Positions 25,215-37,505 of a stretch of DNA of 64,000 nucleotides are shown piece after piece. Under the pieces are notes generated by a model. It did not search any database. It was not told where the DNA came from and saw nothing but the letters and a program-made list of their open reading frames with translations. The stretch is from Sipunculus nudus (taxonomy: Eukaryota > Annelida > Sipuncula > Golfingiida > Sipunculidae), in assembly GCA_026874595.1 (NCBI GenBank), contig CM049317.1, forward strand, positions 49,128,401 through 49,192,400, given 5' to 3'. Position numbers and translations under genes: made by a program. Every line of letters begins with the position of its first letter. Position 1 is the first letter of the stretch.

Positions 25215-26371
25215 GTGATTGAGGGATGCTTATTTCTAATTCCCCTAGGAGTTATAAATCCCCATCTTAGAAGGAAAAGCTAAGTTTTTGTTACAATGGA
25301 AGTGCTTATTTCCACTCCCCCAGGGAGTGGAAATAAGGGATGCTCATTTCCACACCACCCCCTATGAGTTACCAATCCCTATGATGTAGATGGAACAGGT
25401 TTGTTAGAATAGATATTCATTTGGAGCAGCTCTATAGGATAACACTGATGAACTATATATAAAAATAAAACATGAGTGTTAATCATTGTTATTGGGCTTA
25501 CCTTTGAGATGCATATCTATCTAATCAGTATTGTTACAATGGTCTTAAAGGACCCCTTGTTACATTTATAGTTTTAATTTTTCTTTAAATCTAAGATCTA
25601 GTAATTTTTGCCTACTTTGACACCACGTACAGTATCATCACTGAAAATGATTCAGATGAAATCAGTGGTATGGTAAATTAATGAAACAACCTACCAGGGT
25701 ACAGGTGCCAGTCCAGTTTAACCAGTCTGGTCTGGGCTTTACCTTGTATTCTGAGACAAGAGCTGATGCACCAGTCTGAGCATATGGACACAAAACCAGA
25801 ACTCACTAATGAGGTGCCAACAGTCTACTGATAAGGACTCTCAGCCAGTTTATCAAGTAATGTCGAATTCTCTTACTCTCTATGTGTTACTTTAAGTTAG
25901 ATCTCATGATCCATATACAAATTTTAAAAAAGATTAAACAACTAGACCTAAAATCTATTTGGCACTGCAGAAAAAATATAAATCTATAGATATGTCTTTT
26001 AAACTTTTTGTCACACATAACTGTAATATAATTGTCAGGGGTAACTGTTTTAAACTTTAATGTTAAATGCATTGAAATAAAAATCAATTTCAATATAAAA
26101 ACTGAAAAACTTAAATGTTTCAAGATCTTATTTCTAGAAATGTGTAATTGTCTCATGTCCCTGCTATCCCTATCATGTCTATAGAAGAAGTTCAGAGAGG
26201 ATTTTGTAAAGAAAAGCAATTATTAAACTACGTTTATCACTGACAGAATAAACGCCCCAGTTTTGGTCACTTAAACTGCCAAAACACTCAGAGACTTCCC
26301 AGGGAGTGGAAATAAGGCCTGCCTTGTTACAAAAGCTATTCATTTACAGCAGCATTATAGGATAACATTGA

Positions 26372-26430
<59 letters not shown>

Positions 26431-26525
26431 CTGCCAAAACACTCAAAGACTTCCGGGGAGTGGAAATAAGGCCTGCCTTGTTACAATAGCTATTCATTTA
26501 CAGCAGCATTATAGGATAACATTGA

Positions 26526-26563
<38 letters not shown>

Positions 26564-26579
26564 TATATATACACCAAAT

Positions 26580-26640
<61 letters not shown>

Positions 26641-27290
26641 ATAAAAATTGAATGTTATTCGGCTAACTTTTCAGAGGCAAATCTATCTAATCAGTATTTT
26701 GAGAATGATCTTAAAGCACCCTATGATACCTTTATATTCTTATTTTTTCCTGATTTCAAGTTCTGGTTATTTTCATATATTTTGACAACACAGTCACATC
26801 ATAGAAAATGTTTATGGTGAAATTAATAGTATGGCCAAATACTGAAACAACCTACCAGAGTTCAGGTGCCAGTCCAGTTTAAACATCTGGGTTTAACCTG
26901 GTATTCTTAGCCCAGAGCTGATGGCACTAGTCTGAGTATATGGACACAAAACCAAACCCCACTAATGAGGTGGCAAACAATCTTCTGAAAAGGACCCTCA
27001 GTCAGTTATCAAGTAATGTCAAAATTTTCCTCATGCTTTATGAGCTACCTTTAGATAGTTCTCATGATCCCCAACTTTAGTATAAATTTTCTTAATGATT
27101 AAACAACTAGACCAACAAAAATTTCATTGGCACTCCAGAAAAATATAAATCTATATGACTTTGAAATTGTTTGGCAATTATAAATGTTCTATAATTGTCA
27201 GTGGTTACTGCAATTTATTCATGTGTTAAACTTTGTATTAAAAACATTTAAATGAAGCAATTCAATATACAAACTAGGAAACAAGGCAGC
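25215..27290. repeat. Duplicated ~1.1-kb segments carrying (TA)n
   Basis: The order of words in 25300-25860 (GGAGTGGAAATAAGG, GCAGC..TATAGGATAACA, ATCTATCTAATCAGTATT, AACAACCTACCAG, GATCCATATAC) recurs in 26285-27090. Inside the second copy a ~153-bp unit (CTGCCAAAACACTCA... to a TA tract) is itself duplicated (26276-26428 and 26430-26560). A third partial relative lies at 28560-28680. TA tracts are at 26376-26429, 26528-26562 and 26583-26635. Confidence 0.65.
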
Positions 27291-28763
27291 TGACAATGTC
27301 GCCTGCAGGGTGTTGGTAAAAGTTCAAGTATTTCAGCTTCTCACAAGTACATGTCCAAGTACAGGTACTTAAACTTAATTGTGTACTTAAGTACAAGTAC
27401 AGGTGTCAGCAATTAATTACAAGTATAAGTACTTTTATTCCTGGGCCAGCGTGACATAGCTGTCTATATTTGCCTTCTCATGTGTGTCTTGTATGCTCAT
27501 GTTTGACATGGTTCTAGAGGATTTATACAAGTCCCGGTGCTATCCTGAAATGTGAGCATACTTTTATATAAGCAAGATGACAGCTATTAAATGTGAATGT
27601 GGAGAATGATGGATGGGAATCTTGGTGATTGTTTGGGCTGGCAGAGCCCAATATTTGGGCAAAATATCCATTATGTTATTAATTAACAGTGAATAATAAT
27701 AGTATAATTATGTATGGGGTAATAGTAGTGTAATAATAATAGAAATATTAAATAACTAATTTTCAAAGTAATAGTTATAGTACTAGATACCAAACTTGAG
27801 ACTAACAGTTACAGTAATAGATTTCAAGTTTTATAATACTAACTTTTACAGTCCTTGACTGAAACACTAAACAGAGGTCAAGGATGCAGTGTTTGTATGA
27901 TCATGCCCATGTAAAAACACAGGAAGTTGTTGTGTAATTAGTCAGATAATACCCAACTAGATAAAACCTGTGTTTGTGTTGATTCATTAACTTGGCTAGG
28001 TCAATTAACACTGCAGTGGTGCTGTACCAGTTCTCATATTATGTAGGGCTAGTCATGCATTGACAGCTGAGGCTAGATCAACAGTGCTGCTGTTGTCTGA
28101 ATAGACAGTCCAGCTAGATCAAGTCTTTGGAGTCACTATACAGACACAGTTGAAGTGGTACAAGACCACCGCCCCAGTCTGTCTGTTTAGACAATTAGAT
28201 GAATAGACAGTCTGATTGCCATCACCTCTTATAATGTCCAATATGTGTGAATTGGTGATGCCACACACAGTGAATGAGGTCTTGTTTGTACCAATCAAAT
28301 ACTGTCTTGCAGTCTAAGTATAGGAGGCTTATCATGTGTATTAAAATTCGGCTCAAATGACTTAAAAAATGACTAGTCTAATGAAATGCAATAACTTGGT
28401 AATAGGTATGAATGCACCCAGCTTTGGTGTTTATGAAAATGATTAGGTTGATATGAATGTTACAAGCAAGGACTGGGCACATGGCATGTCCTATAATCAA
28501 GATAAAGAAAGATACATAAATGGAGGTGCTCCTTTCAACTCCCCCCCCCCCCCCCCAATGCTTATTTCTACTCCACCTAGCAGTTACCAGTCATATTATA
28601 TGAAACAGATAAGCGTTTGCTAGAATAGATATTCATTTAAAGCAGCACAATAGGATAACATTGATAAATATATATAGTTAACAGTGACCCTCTCTCTTTT
28701 TTTCTTCCTCTCTCTCTCACTCCCTCTTTCTCTTCTTCTCTTTCTCCCTTCCTTTTTAGTTCA
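27291..28763. other. Intergenic with remnants of transposon ends
   Basis: A CAGGGTGTTGG word at 27306 is followed by AAGTACAAGTAC repeats, like a single hAT-type end. No partner or target duplication was found. At 27714-27745 ATGGGGTAATAGTAGTG resembles the right end of the 17003-19482 element. A C run lies at 28540-28556. Confidence 0.35.
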
Positions 28764-30193
28764 CTCTGTGAACTTATGCCATGGCGCAGCATCTGCCGTC
28801 CACTGTCCACTGTCAACTGTCCACCGTCCACCGTCTGTTACCAAATATCTCAACAGCCACACCAGTTACCTTCATGAAACTTTGCAGAATAAATGATCAT
28901 GGGATGGACATGCAAAAATAAGCTTTCGGTGGCACCATGTTGACCTACTTTCTGTGGGATGAAATGGTCTTTTCCATTTCTTCCAAGATAAGTCATAATG
29001 TATTAGTATTTTGGCCTTCATATCATAGTCAACAGTTCCTTAGAAGAAGGGGAATATTTGTGTGTAAATTCAGTCAGGTCATTTTCAAGATGGCGTCTCT
29101 ATGGAACTTCAAATCATGTCGATCGCAAAATATGACAACTTGATGTGTTTCCATACAGGATGTATTGTCTGTTACTAAATATCTGAGGAACTGCTGCAGC
29201 CTTCAGTTTCCAATTTCACAGGAATATTGATCATGTGACTGCTCAATGATTTTGACCTCCAGGTGGCGCCACCTGTGTTGACCTACTTTCTACAGGCTGT
29301 AATGGTCTTTTCTCTTTTTTCCAAGATATGTCATAAAGTATAAATACTTTGGCTTTCATATCTTAGTTAACAGTTATTAGGAGGAAGGGAAATAATAATT
29401 TTAGTATAAATTCAGTTAAGTCATTTTCAAGATGGCATATCTACGGAACTTCAAAATGTGACAATTGCAAAATTTGACAACTTGATGGTTTCCATACAGG
29501 ATGTATTGTCTGTTACCAAATATCTTAGGAACTGCTGCAGCCTTCAGTTTCAAATTTCACAGGAATATTGATCATGTGACTGCTCAATGATTTTGACCTC
29601 CAGGTGGCGCCACCTTTGTTGACCTACTTTCTGCGGGACTAAATGGTCTTTTCCACTTCTTACTAGATAAGTCACAAAGCATTAATATTTTGGCCTTCAT
29701 ATCATAGTCAACAATTCCTTAGAGGAAGGGGTATTATTTGAGTAAAAATTTAGTCAAGTCATTCTCAAGATGGCGTCTCTATGGAACTTCAAATTTTGTC
29801 GATCGTAAAATTTAACAACTTGATGTGTTTCCATACATGATGTAATGTCTGTTACCAAATATCTTAGGAACTGCTGCAGCCTTCAGTTTCAAATTTCACA
29901 GGGATATTGATCATGTGACTGCTCAATGATTTTGACCTCCAGGTGGCGCCACCTTTGTTGACCTACTTTCTGCGGGACGAAATGGTCTTTTCCACTTCTT
30001 ACAAGATAAGTCACAAAGCATTAATATTTTGGCCTTCATATCATAGTCAACAGTTCCTTAGAGGAAGGAGAATAATTTGAGTATAAATTTAGTCAAGTCA
30101 TTCTCAAGATGGCGTCTCTACGGAACTTCAAATTTTGTCGATCGTAAAATTTAACAACTTGATGTGTTTCCATACATGATATATTGTCTGTTA
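28764..30193 (+). repeat. Family B element with four ~339-bp tandem units
   Basis: It begins GTGAACTTATGCCATGGCGC and a (TCCACCG/TCCACTG)n stretch. Tandem units starting GTCTGTTACC follow at 28833, 29167, 29508, 29847 and (partial) 30186, with periods of 334-341 bp. Three units carry a perfect palindrome AGGTGGCGCCACCT (29261, 29602, 29941). The first extends to 16 bp, CAGGTGGCGCCACCTG. There is no open frame across units. Confidence 0.85.
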
Positions 30194-30532
30194 CCCTTGT
30201 TAAAATCAGGAAATAAAATGATGTAATCAAAAAGAAAGGTATTAATGCAAATATTGTTTAATTATCCTGGCTCAATATATTTGGAATTAACATGATTTTC
30301 TTTGCCTCTTCAGCCTTCGGCCTCATGTAAGCATTTAATTGTTATGAATAAACTTTTCCTGTGACCGGAGCTGTTGATTTCAATTTCATATTTTTCATGT
30401 ATATGCCAACTTTAGGGCAGTTTTAACTCCAACCATACCCTTCCACCACCCACTGATTCCTTTTTCTTGGCACTGTGAATAATAGTTCTATTGATATAGC
30501 ATGAAATATAATAATTACAGAAAATATATACT
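30194..30532 (+). repeat. 339-bp direct repeat, copy 1
   Basis: By eye identical to 32197-32535 (offset 2003 bp), from CCCTTGTTAAAATC to AAATATATACT. It breaks into the tandem array on its left. Confidence 0.85.
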
Positions 30533-32196
30533 TAACACAAAACATGTTAAAGCTATTCCCATAAGGATTTAATATGTTAAAATCTGAAATCTGAAAATAA
30601 AATATGCTGAATTAGGCTGGTTATTGAATTTTTTTGGAGGCTCTTGTCGTATTCCCCTACATTGTCAAGCAGTCCACTTTGGTGATTCAGTGATTAGGTC
30701 ATTCAGTGCACATCTCTATGCTCCTTAGGCTGTAGGCATAATGTAAGATGTCCCCAAGATCTCCTACCAGGCTGAAAACTGGGTCTTTGCGACTTTGTTC
30801 CTTTGAGAAATTAAGGGAAAACCTCAATTTTTAATTAAAAACATATTTTCACACTTCAGGCCCTAATATCAAAACCACTCCTCTGTTTTTCCTCATATTT
30901 ACCATAAATACTCCTCTAAATAGTTCCTATGTACATGCCAGAAATAAGGTCTGTATTATATAATTTAAAAAACTTATGGGCTCAAACATAATGCATTTTG
31001 TAAAAAATCAAGAAAGATATTTGATTGCTTAACACAAAACATGTTAAAGCTATGGACTTCTTTTCCATTAATATAACTTCAATTAATCAACATTAAATTG
31101 TATATCCAAAATTAGATCAAAATCTTTTAAATTTTTAAAATTATTAGCAAAATTAAAAATTTGTACATTAAATTTTGCCCAACTTTTGCCACGTTTTTTT
31201 CCTGTAAGTACTGTGGATTCAGTTTCACAGCATGTGCACATAAGGATTTAAAAAATGTTAAAATCTGAAATTTGAAATAACAGCTGCAAAATTAGGCTAG
31301 TTATTAAATTGTTTTGGAGGCTCTTGTTGTGTTCACTTACATTGTCAAGCAGTCCACATTGGTGACTGTAGGTCATTCTGTGCACCTCTCTATGTTTGGC
31401 ATAATGTTATGCATTCCCATCACTAGGGCAAGCCCTCTCTCCACTGAGTTGAGCTTGGTCAGGCTGTCTGCAGTTAATTCTGTACCACAAGGCGCTTTTT
31501 CCTGTCCCCCACCCCACCCCCACCCCATTCTGTTGACAGACCTGTACTATGAACTAGATGAATCTTAAAATTAACATTTTTTTCAGCAATCAGCAGTAAC
31601 AACGGAGACCCCTCCCCCCACCCACCCTGTCAATACACAGGACTAATAAACAAGATGAATCTTATAATTTTAATGGTAAATTAATTCTTTTTGATGAGAC
31701 TTGGACAATTTTAATTTTTTAAAGAAAAAAATTTCAGGAATGTAATCCTAATATTCAAATGTGATAAAATGTAATTGCTAACTGATAAGATTTAAGAAGA
31801 TATAAATAATTTGTAGCATTTCTTTCATATCTCTTACAGTTTGCAGGGCCTAGAGGTGAATAACACTGTTAACTTAGTATTAAAATTAGGAATATTGGTC
31901 AAACTTTGTGGGATTAATTTTTAACATAATGGCCATATATTTCCCTTTGGAAAACTTAATTACCTTCAAACATTATTTGTTTATGAAATGTTACTTTTAG
32001 TTATCACTTACCGTAAACCTATTTGTTCCCTAGGTGCATCACTAAATGGTTTAGCTCATGTCCATTATTTATACAGAGTTTTAGCAGGGCCATTTTCTCA
32101 TATAGCTTTTCTAATGATAATAAACATGGAAAACCAAAAGAAATTTGCAGTTACTAAATTTTTCCACAGTTCAGCTGAGCGATGTGACCCATGGGT
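30533..32196 (+). repeat. 5'-truncated family A copy between direct repeats
   Basis: It carries the family A interior from ATGTAAGATGTCCCCAAGAT (30739) to the 3' terminus CAGCTGAGCGATGTGACCC with palindrome GACCCATGGGTC at 32186-32197. A TTAAAGCTAT... to TTTTGGAGGCTCTTG segment appears twice (30540-30640 and 31030-31325). Confidence 0.65.
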
Positions 32197-32535
32197 CCCT
32201 TGTTAAAATCAGGAAATAAAATGATGTAATCAAAAAGAAAGGTATTAATGCAAATATTGTTTAATTATCCTGGCTCAATATATTTGGAATTAACATGATT
32301 TTCTTTGCCTCTTCAGCCTTCGGCCTCATGTAAGCATTTAATTGTTATGAATAAACTTTTCCTGTGACCGGAGCTGTTGATTTCAATTTCATATTTTTCA
32401 TGTATATGCCAACTTTAGGGCAGTTTTAACTCCAACCATACCCTTCCACCACCCACTGATTCCTTTTTCTTGGCACTGTGAATAATAGTTCTATTGATAT
32501 AGCATGAAATATAATAATTACAGAAAATATATACT
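32197..32535 (+). repeat. 339-bp direct repeat, copy 2
   Basis: Same as 30194-30532. Here it follows the natural family A end, so this copy is probably the original flank. Confidence 0.85.
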
Positions 32536-33229
32536 GAGAGACAAAGGCATTGTGACCCCCCCCCCCTCCCCCCCCATATATAATCCTTCCACCTGTGGGG
32601 AGTGGGGTTATGGAAACTGTATAACAAACATAAAATAGAAAAAAATGGTATCAGGAAACCGGAATTCCAATAATTGGACCTCATTAGACAAATGTGTAAC
32701 ATTTTGATCTGTCAACAGCTTATCAAAAAGGTAACCACTGGAAACACATGGTCATGAACGCAACATCATTGTTAGAACATTTTCTTCAATCATTTCAACC
32801 AACCATGCCCTAGATAGCCTAAAGAGCAGACTTACTATAAATGTTGATGCAATTTAGAATTTTTAATCAACTTACATTTTCAAATATAATTGATATATAC
32901 TTTACATGTATAGTTAAATTTATAATTTTTAAAAAAAATTCCCCTAAACGGAACATTAATATATTACAAAAATGAGGATATAATGCAAACATTTGTTCAG
33001 TTAATTTCTGTCTCAGTAGAATGGGAAACAAAAGATTAGCTTTTTTCTTCTATCTCTCTGTCATCATAACAAACTTATCAGAAATTATTGTATTGCTGTC
33101 AGAGAAACAACAAACAAAAGACCACCTCATGGTTTAGCCATTTATATACATAAACAGCTGAGCCCTTATGTAACCCTTCACCATCACACAACACTAGATT
33201 TTGAGTCATCTCTTCTGTATATTCACACT
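32536..33229. other. Intergenic, no gene seen
   Basis: Poly-C runs near 32556-32573, then AT-rich sequence with no coding signal. Confidence 0.5.
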
Positions 33230-33570
33230 TAGACTCACTCATTGTTTACCTCTGTAGGTCACTCACATGTCCCATTAGTAACTTCTTCTCTGAACTCGAA
33301 GTTTAAGTCTCTCAAGTTGACCTCAACCTGCTTAAAGTGATCATGGGCGATTTCAATTTTGACATTTGGAATATAATATATAAAACCAAATAGACACATT
33401 TATGTAATCTCTTTAAATGTCAACAACTAGTCAGAGAACAAAACCAGTCACCATGGAAATACCATAGATCTGGTCTTCACTAATAGTTAACATGCCTCAT
33501 TCACAACATTAGCAAACACATGGTCAGATCACAATATATTATAAGTGAAAATCCCCCTATTCTTTAATTC
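33230..33570 (+). pseudogene. Decayed LINE-type endonuclease fragment
   Basis: Three hallmarks of the apurinic-like endonuclease of non-LTR retrotransposons occur in order and at normal spacing, but in different frames: VIMGDFNFDIWN (from 33337), NTIDLVFTNS (from 33458) and WSDHNI (from 33521). They correspond to the GDFN, DLV-TN and SDH motifs. Stops and frameshifts between them show the copy is dead. No reverse transcriptase region follows. Confidence 0.75.
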
Positions 33571-34320
33571 AGATCAAACATGGCAACCTCTCATGGCTTA
33601 ATCTACCATTTGTCTCTATAGATACTTTTGGAGACATTCGAGTGATGTAAACTTGATAACTACATTGTGCAGTGGTTTTTCGTGACGTAGGGTACTACTT
33701 GGATAAAAACATACCATTTTGACACCATATTTTGATATGCCTAGAGTGACATTTTTAGGCCACTTAAAACTAATGCCCTGTCGTCAGGTGCTCTCAGGAT
33801 ACAATGATTTCTGCCGTAGCTTCTGAATTTTCCTGGTCTTTGAGGTCACCCTTTGGTAAACATTGGTTCCTGGGAAGCTGATGAAGAAGGGTTTTGAATG
33901 CACAATGCCTGGCAATGCAGTAACATTGCCCAAAATAGATCTTGACTCTTGTGCAGAGATTGCTGACATGACACTTAACTTCTCTAGCCATTTTTTAGCA
34001 TTTCAATTTGGACCTGTTTAACAAGACATTTTACAAATATTATATTCTGTCCTCAAGTGTTAAGTAAGTCCTGAAAAGCTGGTACACTGGGAATTGATTG
34101 ATCAGTTCAGTTCTGCACTACGAGGTGTTGATCTTCTTTGACAAATCTGGAAATTCTCCACATCCCTGCAGATTTAATGTGTTCACTAAAATTTGTGGGT
34201 TCAGGTGACTCGTCGCCTTTGCACATTCCACACTAAAAGCAAGTGGAAATTACCAACCATTCCATTGCAGCAACCTTAAATGGATTCACATAGCTTTTAG
34301 CAGACATGAAGGCACTCGGA
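33571..34320. other. Intergenic, no gene seen
   Basis: The overlapping minus-strand frames at 33784-33991 share the same bases and have no recognisable domain. Confidence 0.5.
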
Positions 34321-36177
34321 TTTTTAGCTCAGCTGACAGTAAGTCATCTGAGCTATAGCGATCACTCTATCGGTCGTCCATCTGTCTGCCTGTCTGTCCA
34401 GCTGTCTGTCTGTCCGTCTGTTTGTCCATTAATCTGCACAAATTGTAACGGCTGGAACTAGCATCTTGTAAATTGTCATTCTGAGAGGTCCATGATAAAT
34501 CTCCTTTGGAACCAGAAATTAGGTCACTGTAACCCATAATTTTTGAGCTATGCATGGGGCCCCATAGTACCCCCCAGAATAGTAAAATACCTATTGATCA
34601 TGAGATGTTTCATCAGTTCCTGCAGAATGGTGGCACCACCTGTATTTTTCAATTTTTTACAAATTTTTCTCTATTTTTGAGAACTTTAAAAATATGAACA
34701 TCTGTTAACAGGGCACAAATCGTAAAGACTGGACCTAGATTCTTCATTCTTGACATAGTGAGAGACCTATGAAAAGTCTCCTTGAAAACCTGAAATAAAG
34801 TCTGTTACCCATATCCCCTGAGCTGTGGGGCTCCCAATTACCCCCAGAACAATGGATAATTTGATAAAAACAAACTGCAACATCGCAATAACTACAACAC
34901 TGATGGTCATGATTTTTGGCATACATATTGATCAAGAGGTGTTTCATCAGTTTCTAGAGACTGGTGGGGCCATCAATATTTTTTTATTTTTTACGAATTG
35001 TTTTTTTTTTCCAATTTTGAGACCTTGAAAAATGTGAACATCTATTAACAGGGCACAAATCGTAAAGACTTGACCTAGAATCTTCATTCTTGACCCACAG
35101 GGAGACCCATGAAAATGGAAACCTGGAGTTAGGTCTCTGTCACCCATATCCTTTGAGCTATGGCACTCCAAAGTACAGCTCAGAATAATGGAATATTTGA
35201 TACAAAAGCTCAAGTATCTGAATAACCAATGCATAGATCACCATAATTGTATGCATGGATATTGATCATGGAGTGTTTCATCAGTTTCTGCAGACTGGTG
35301 GCACCACCTGTATTTGTTCAGGTTTTTTCCGAATTTTGTTCTCTATTTTTGAGACCTTTAAAGATAAGAACACCTGTTAACAGGGCACAAATCATAACAG
35401 ATGGACCTGGAATCTTCATTCTTGATACGCAGGTAGACCCATGAAAAGTCTACATGGAAACCTGAAATTAGGTCCCTTTTACCCTTATCCTTTAATCTGT
35501 ATGGCTCCAAAATACCCCCCCCCCCCTGAATAATGAAAAATTTGATACAAAAACTCCAGTATCTCAATTACTACAATACTGATGGTCATGAATTTTGGCA
35601 TGCTTATTGATTATGAGGTGTTCCATCAGTTTCTGCAGACTGGGTGTGCCACCTCCTTTTGTTTTAATTTTTGCGCATCTTTTTTCTCTATTTTTGTGAC
35701 TTTTAAAGATGTGGTTATCTGTCAACAGGGTACAAATCGTAACAACCGGATCTAGAATCTTCATTCTTGCCATGCAAGGAGGCCTATGAAATGTGTCTGT
35801 AGAAACCTGAAGTTAGGTCTCTGTTTCCCATATCCTACTACCTATAGGACTCCAATTTTAGTATCTCCAGAATAATTGATAATTTGATAGAAAAGCTGAA
35901 GTATCTGAACAACTAATGCAGAGATCACCATGATTCTTTGCATGGATATTGACCATTAAGTGTTTCTGCAGACTGGTGGAGCCACCTGTATTTTTTTTTA
36001 AAGTTTACGCATTTTTTCTCTTTTTTTGAGATATATAAATACAGACACACTCTTGGCCTGTTGGTTGATCTGTTTGATACTTTAGTTGAATGGGTATATA
36101 CTACCATTCAGTTGATAAAATTTCCTTTTGCAAATCTCTTTCCAGTCAGCTGTGCGTCATGACCCATGGGTCACTTA
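34321..36177 (+). mobile_element. Family A element with internal ~340-bp tandem modules
   Basis: The 5' end TTTTTAGCTCAGCTGAC, with its hairpin, is followed by a CTGT/CCGT run (34380-34425). The 3' end is CAGCTGTGCGTCATGACC, with GACCCATGGGTC at 36161-36172. Between them are one partial and four fuller modules, starting ACAGGGCACAAATC at 34708, 35048, 35380 and 35724. Each ends near a TGGTGGCACCACCTG-like palindrome. Non-coding, about 1.86 kb, both termini present. Confidence 0.8.
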
Positions 36178-36558
36178 AGCTTGTTAAGGCAACAAGCCTA
36201 CTGGACTGTCAGTGGCGGCATCTTAATCTGAGATCAGCACGTACTGTACTTGCCATGATTTGAACCGCAAAATAATATCTATTAACAACAAGTCCAGTAG
36301 GATCGAATGGTTTACAGAAAAAAATTAGTTTAACTGCACACCTATCAGATTCTTCAGGAGCTAATTAAATCTTTCTGGTTAATCAGTACTATTTTGGGTG
36401 TCCAGTGTAAACTGCTATTGTCTAAATTCTGCACTCAGGAAGGAACTATTGTATATGCTCCTTTCTCTCTACTACTGCAACTATGGATCAATCCTTCCCT
36501 CTCACTGAATAATGGCTCACTGGAATAATGTATGCAAGCATAATTTTTACTCTTGCAG
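36178..36558. other. 5' flank of the KDZ-like gene
   Basis: Unique-looking sequence between the family A element and the first coding exon. A CTCTTGCAG acceptor at 36550-36558 suggests a 5' untranslated exon lies upstream. I did not find a convincing promoter. Confidence 0.35.
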
Positions 36559-36593
36559 ATCTGACTTGTGCATAGTGTGTTCGACCCTGGAAA

Positions 36594-37505
36594 ATGCCAA
36601 AGTACCAGATCCCTGTGACATGGCTGAATTGCTTGGCCTTCGCTGCACATCATTATCCACTACATACACCGAAAAGATGGACCCGTGTACAGGAATTCTT
36701 ACAGGCACATGTGGATTTCACTGGTGATGTACCCAACAACTTATTGGTGACACTAGGATCTGGAAAGAAAACAGTTCTTTTTGAATGTCAAGCCTCCCAT
36801 TGCAGGGAGGTCTACTTAATGTTTGCCAGAGATGCCCCAGTTGTTGGCTTTGAGGAACTACAGGACTTTGCCAAGATATTCTTTAAGAAAAGTGGAATAC
36901 ACTCAGTTCACAAACCTACAGTCCTCCTACCCAAGGAAAAAGTTTGTCCATTGTGTAAGAAGGTTATTGAGATTGACTATAGACCAAGTTTTCCACAAGT
37001 GTTCACAAAAGCTGGGGTGTCAACTGCTGTGTCCTTTCATGGAAGGTGTACAGAATGCAGACTATCAAGAATGCACTCTTTTTACACACAGGACAAACAG
37101 TCAGGAGGCCCAGCCTCTAAAGTTTATCAACTACAGGATGTAGATGAATTCTTCATGGTCAGTCGCGAGACTGTTTTTGAGGTTTCCCTGTTAGCGCAAT
37201 TCCATGCAGCACTAACAGTCAGTGGCTGTTCTTTTGGATCCACTGTTGACGCTTACAATGCTGAACATGCATTATGTCCTCCTAATACATGCATGCCTGG
37301 TCACTCTTGCACCCAACTTTCCAGCCAGGTGTCTGTCTTATTGCATAGGGACCGCATGGAGGATGCCTGGTTCATCTGGAGACTCCTTCTGCAAAAGGGA
37401 TATCAGGACTCACTTGAGGTCTCACAGCAACAACATGGTCATCGTCCTGACCTGGAAGTCCTCTGCAAACAAGCATATGATGATCTTCTCTTGAAAAAAA
37501 ATCCT
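36594..37505 (+). CDS. KDZ-like gene, exon 1 (CxC5-like region)
   Basis: A 912-bp exon, exactly 304 codons, ending KKNP before GTAAGT. It holds the N-terminal helical domain, the C118-P-L-C and C152-x2-C155 pairs and the conserved FFMVSRETVFEVSLLAQFH segment that typifies CxC5 proteins. An upstream in-frame stop (36573) supports this start. Confidence 0.85.

Noticed and set aside
30194-32535. LTR retrotransposon with 339-bp LTRs
   Set aside because: The direct repeats lack TG...CA ends, there is no target duplication, primer-binding site or polypurine tract, and the interior is a family A remnant.
33784-33991. Overlapping minus-strand 61-65 codon frames
   Set aside because: Both use the same bases in different frames, and neither resembles a known protein.
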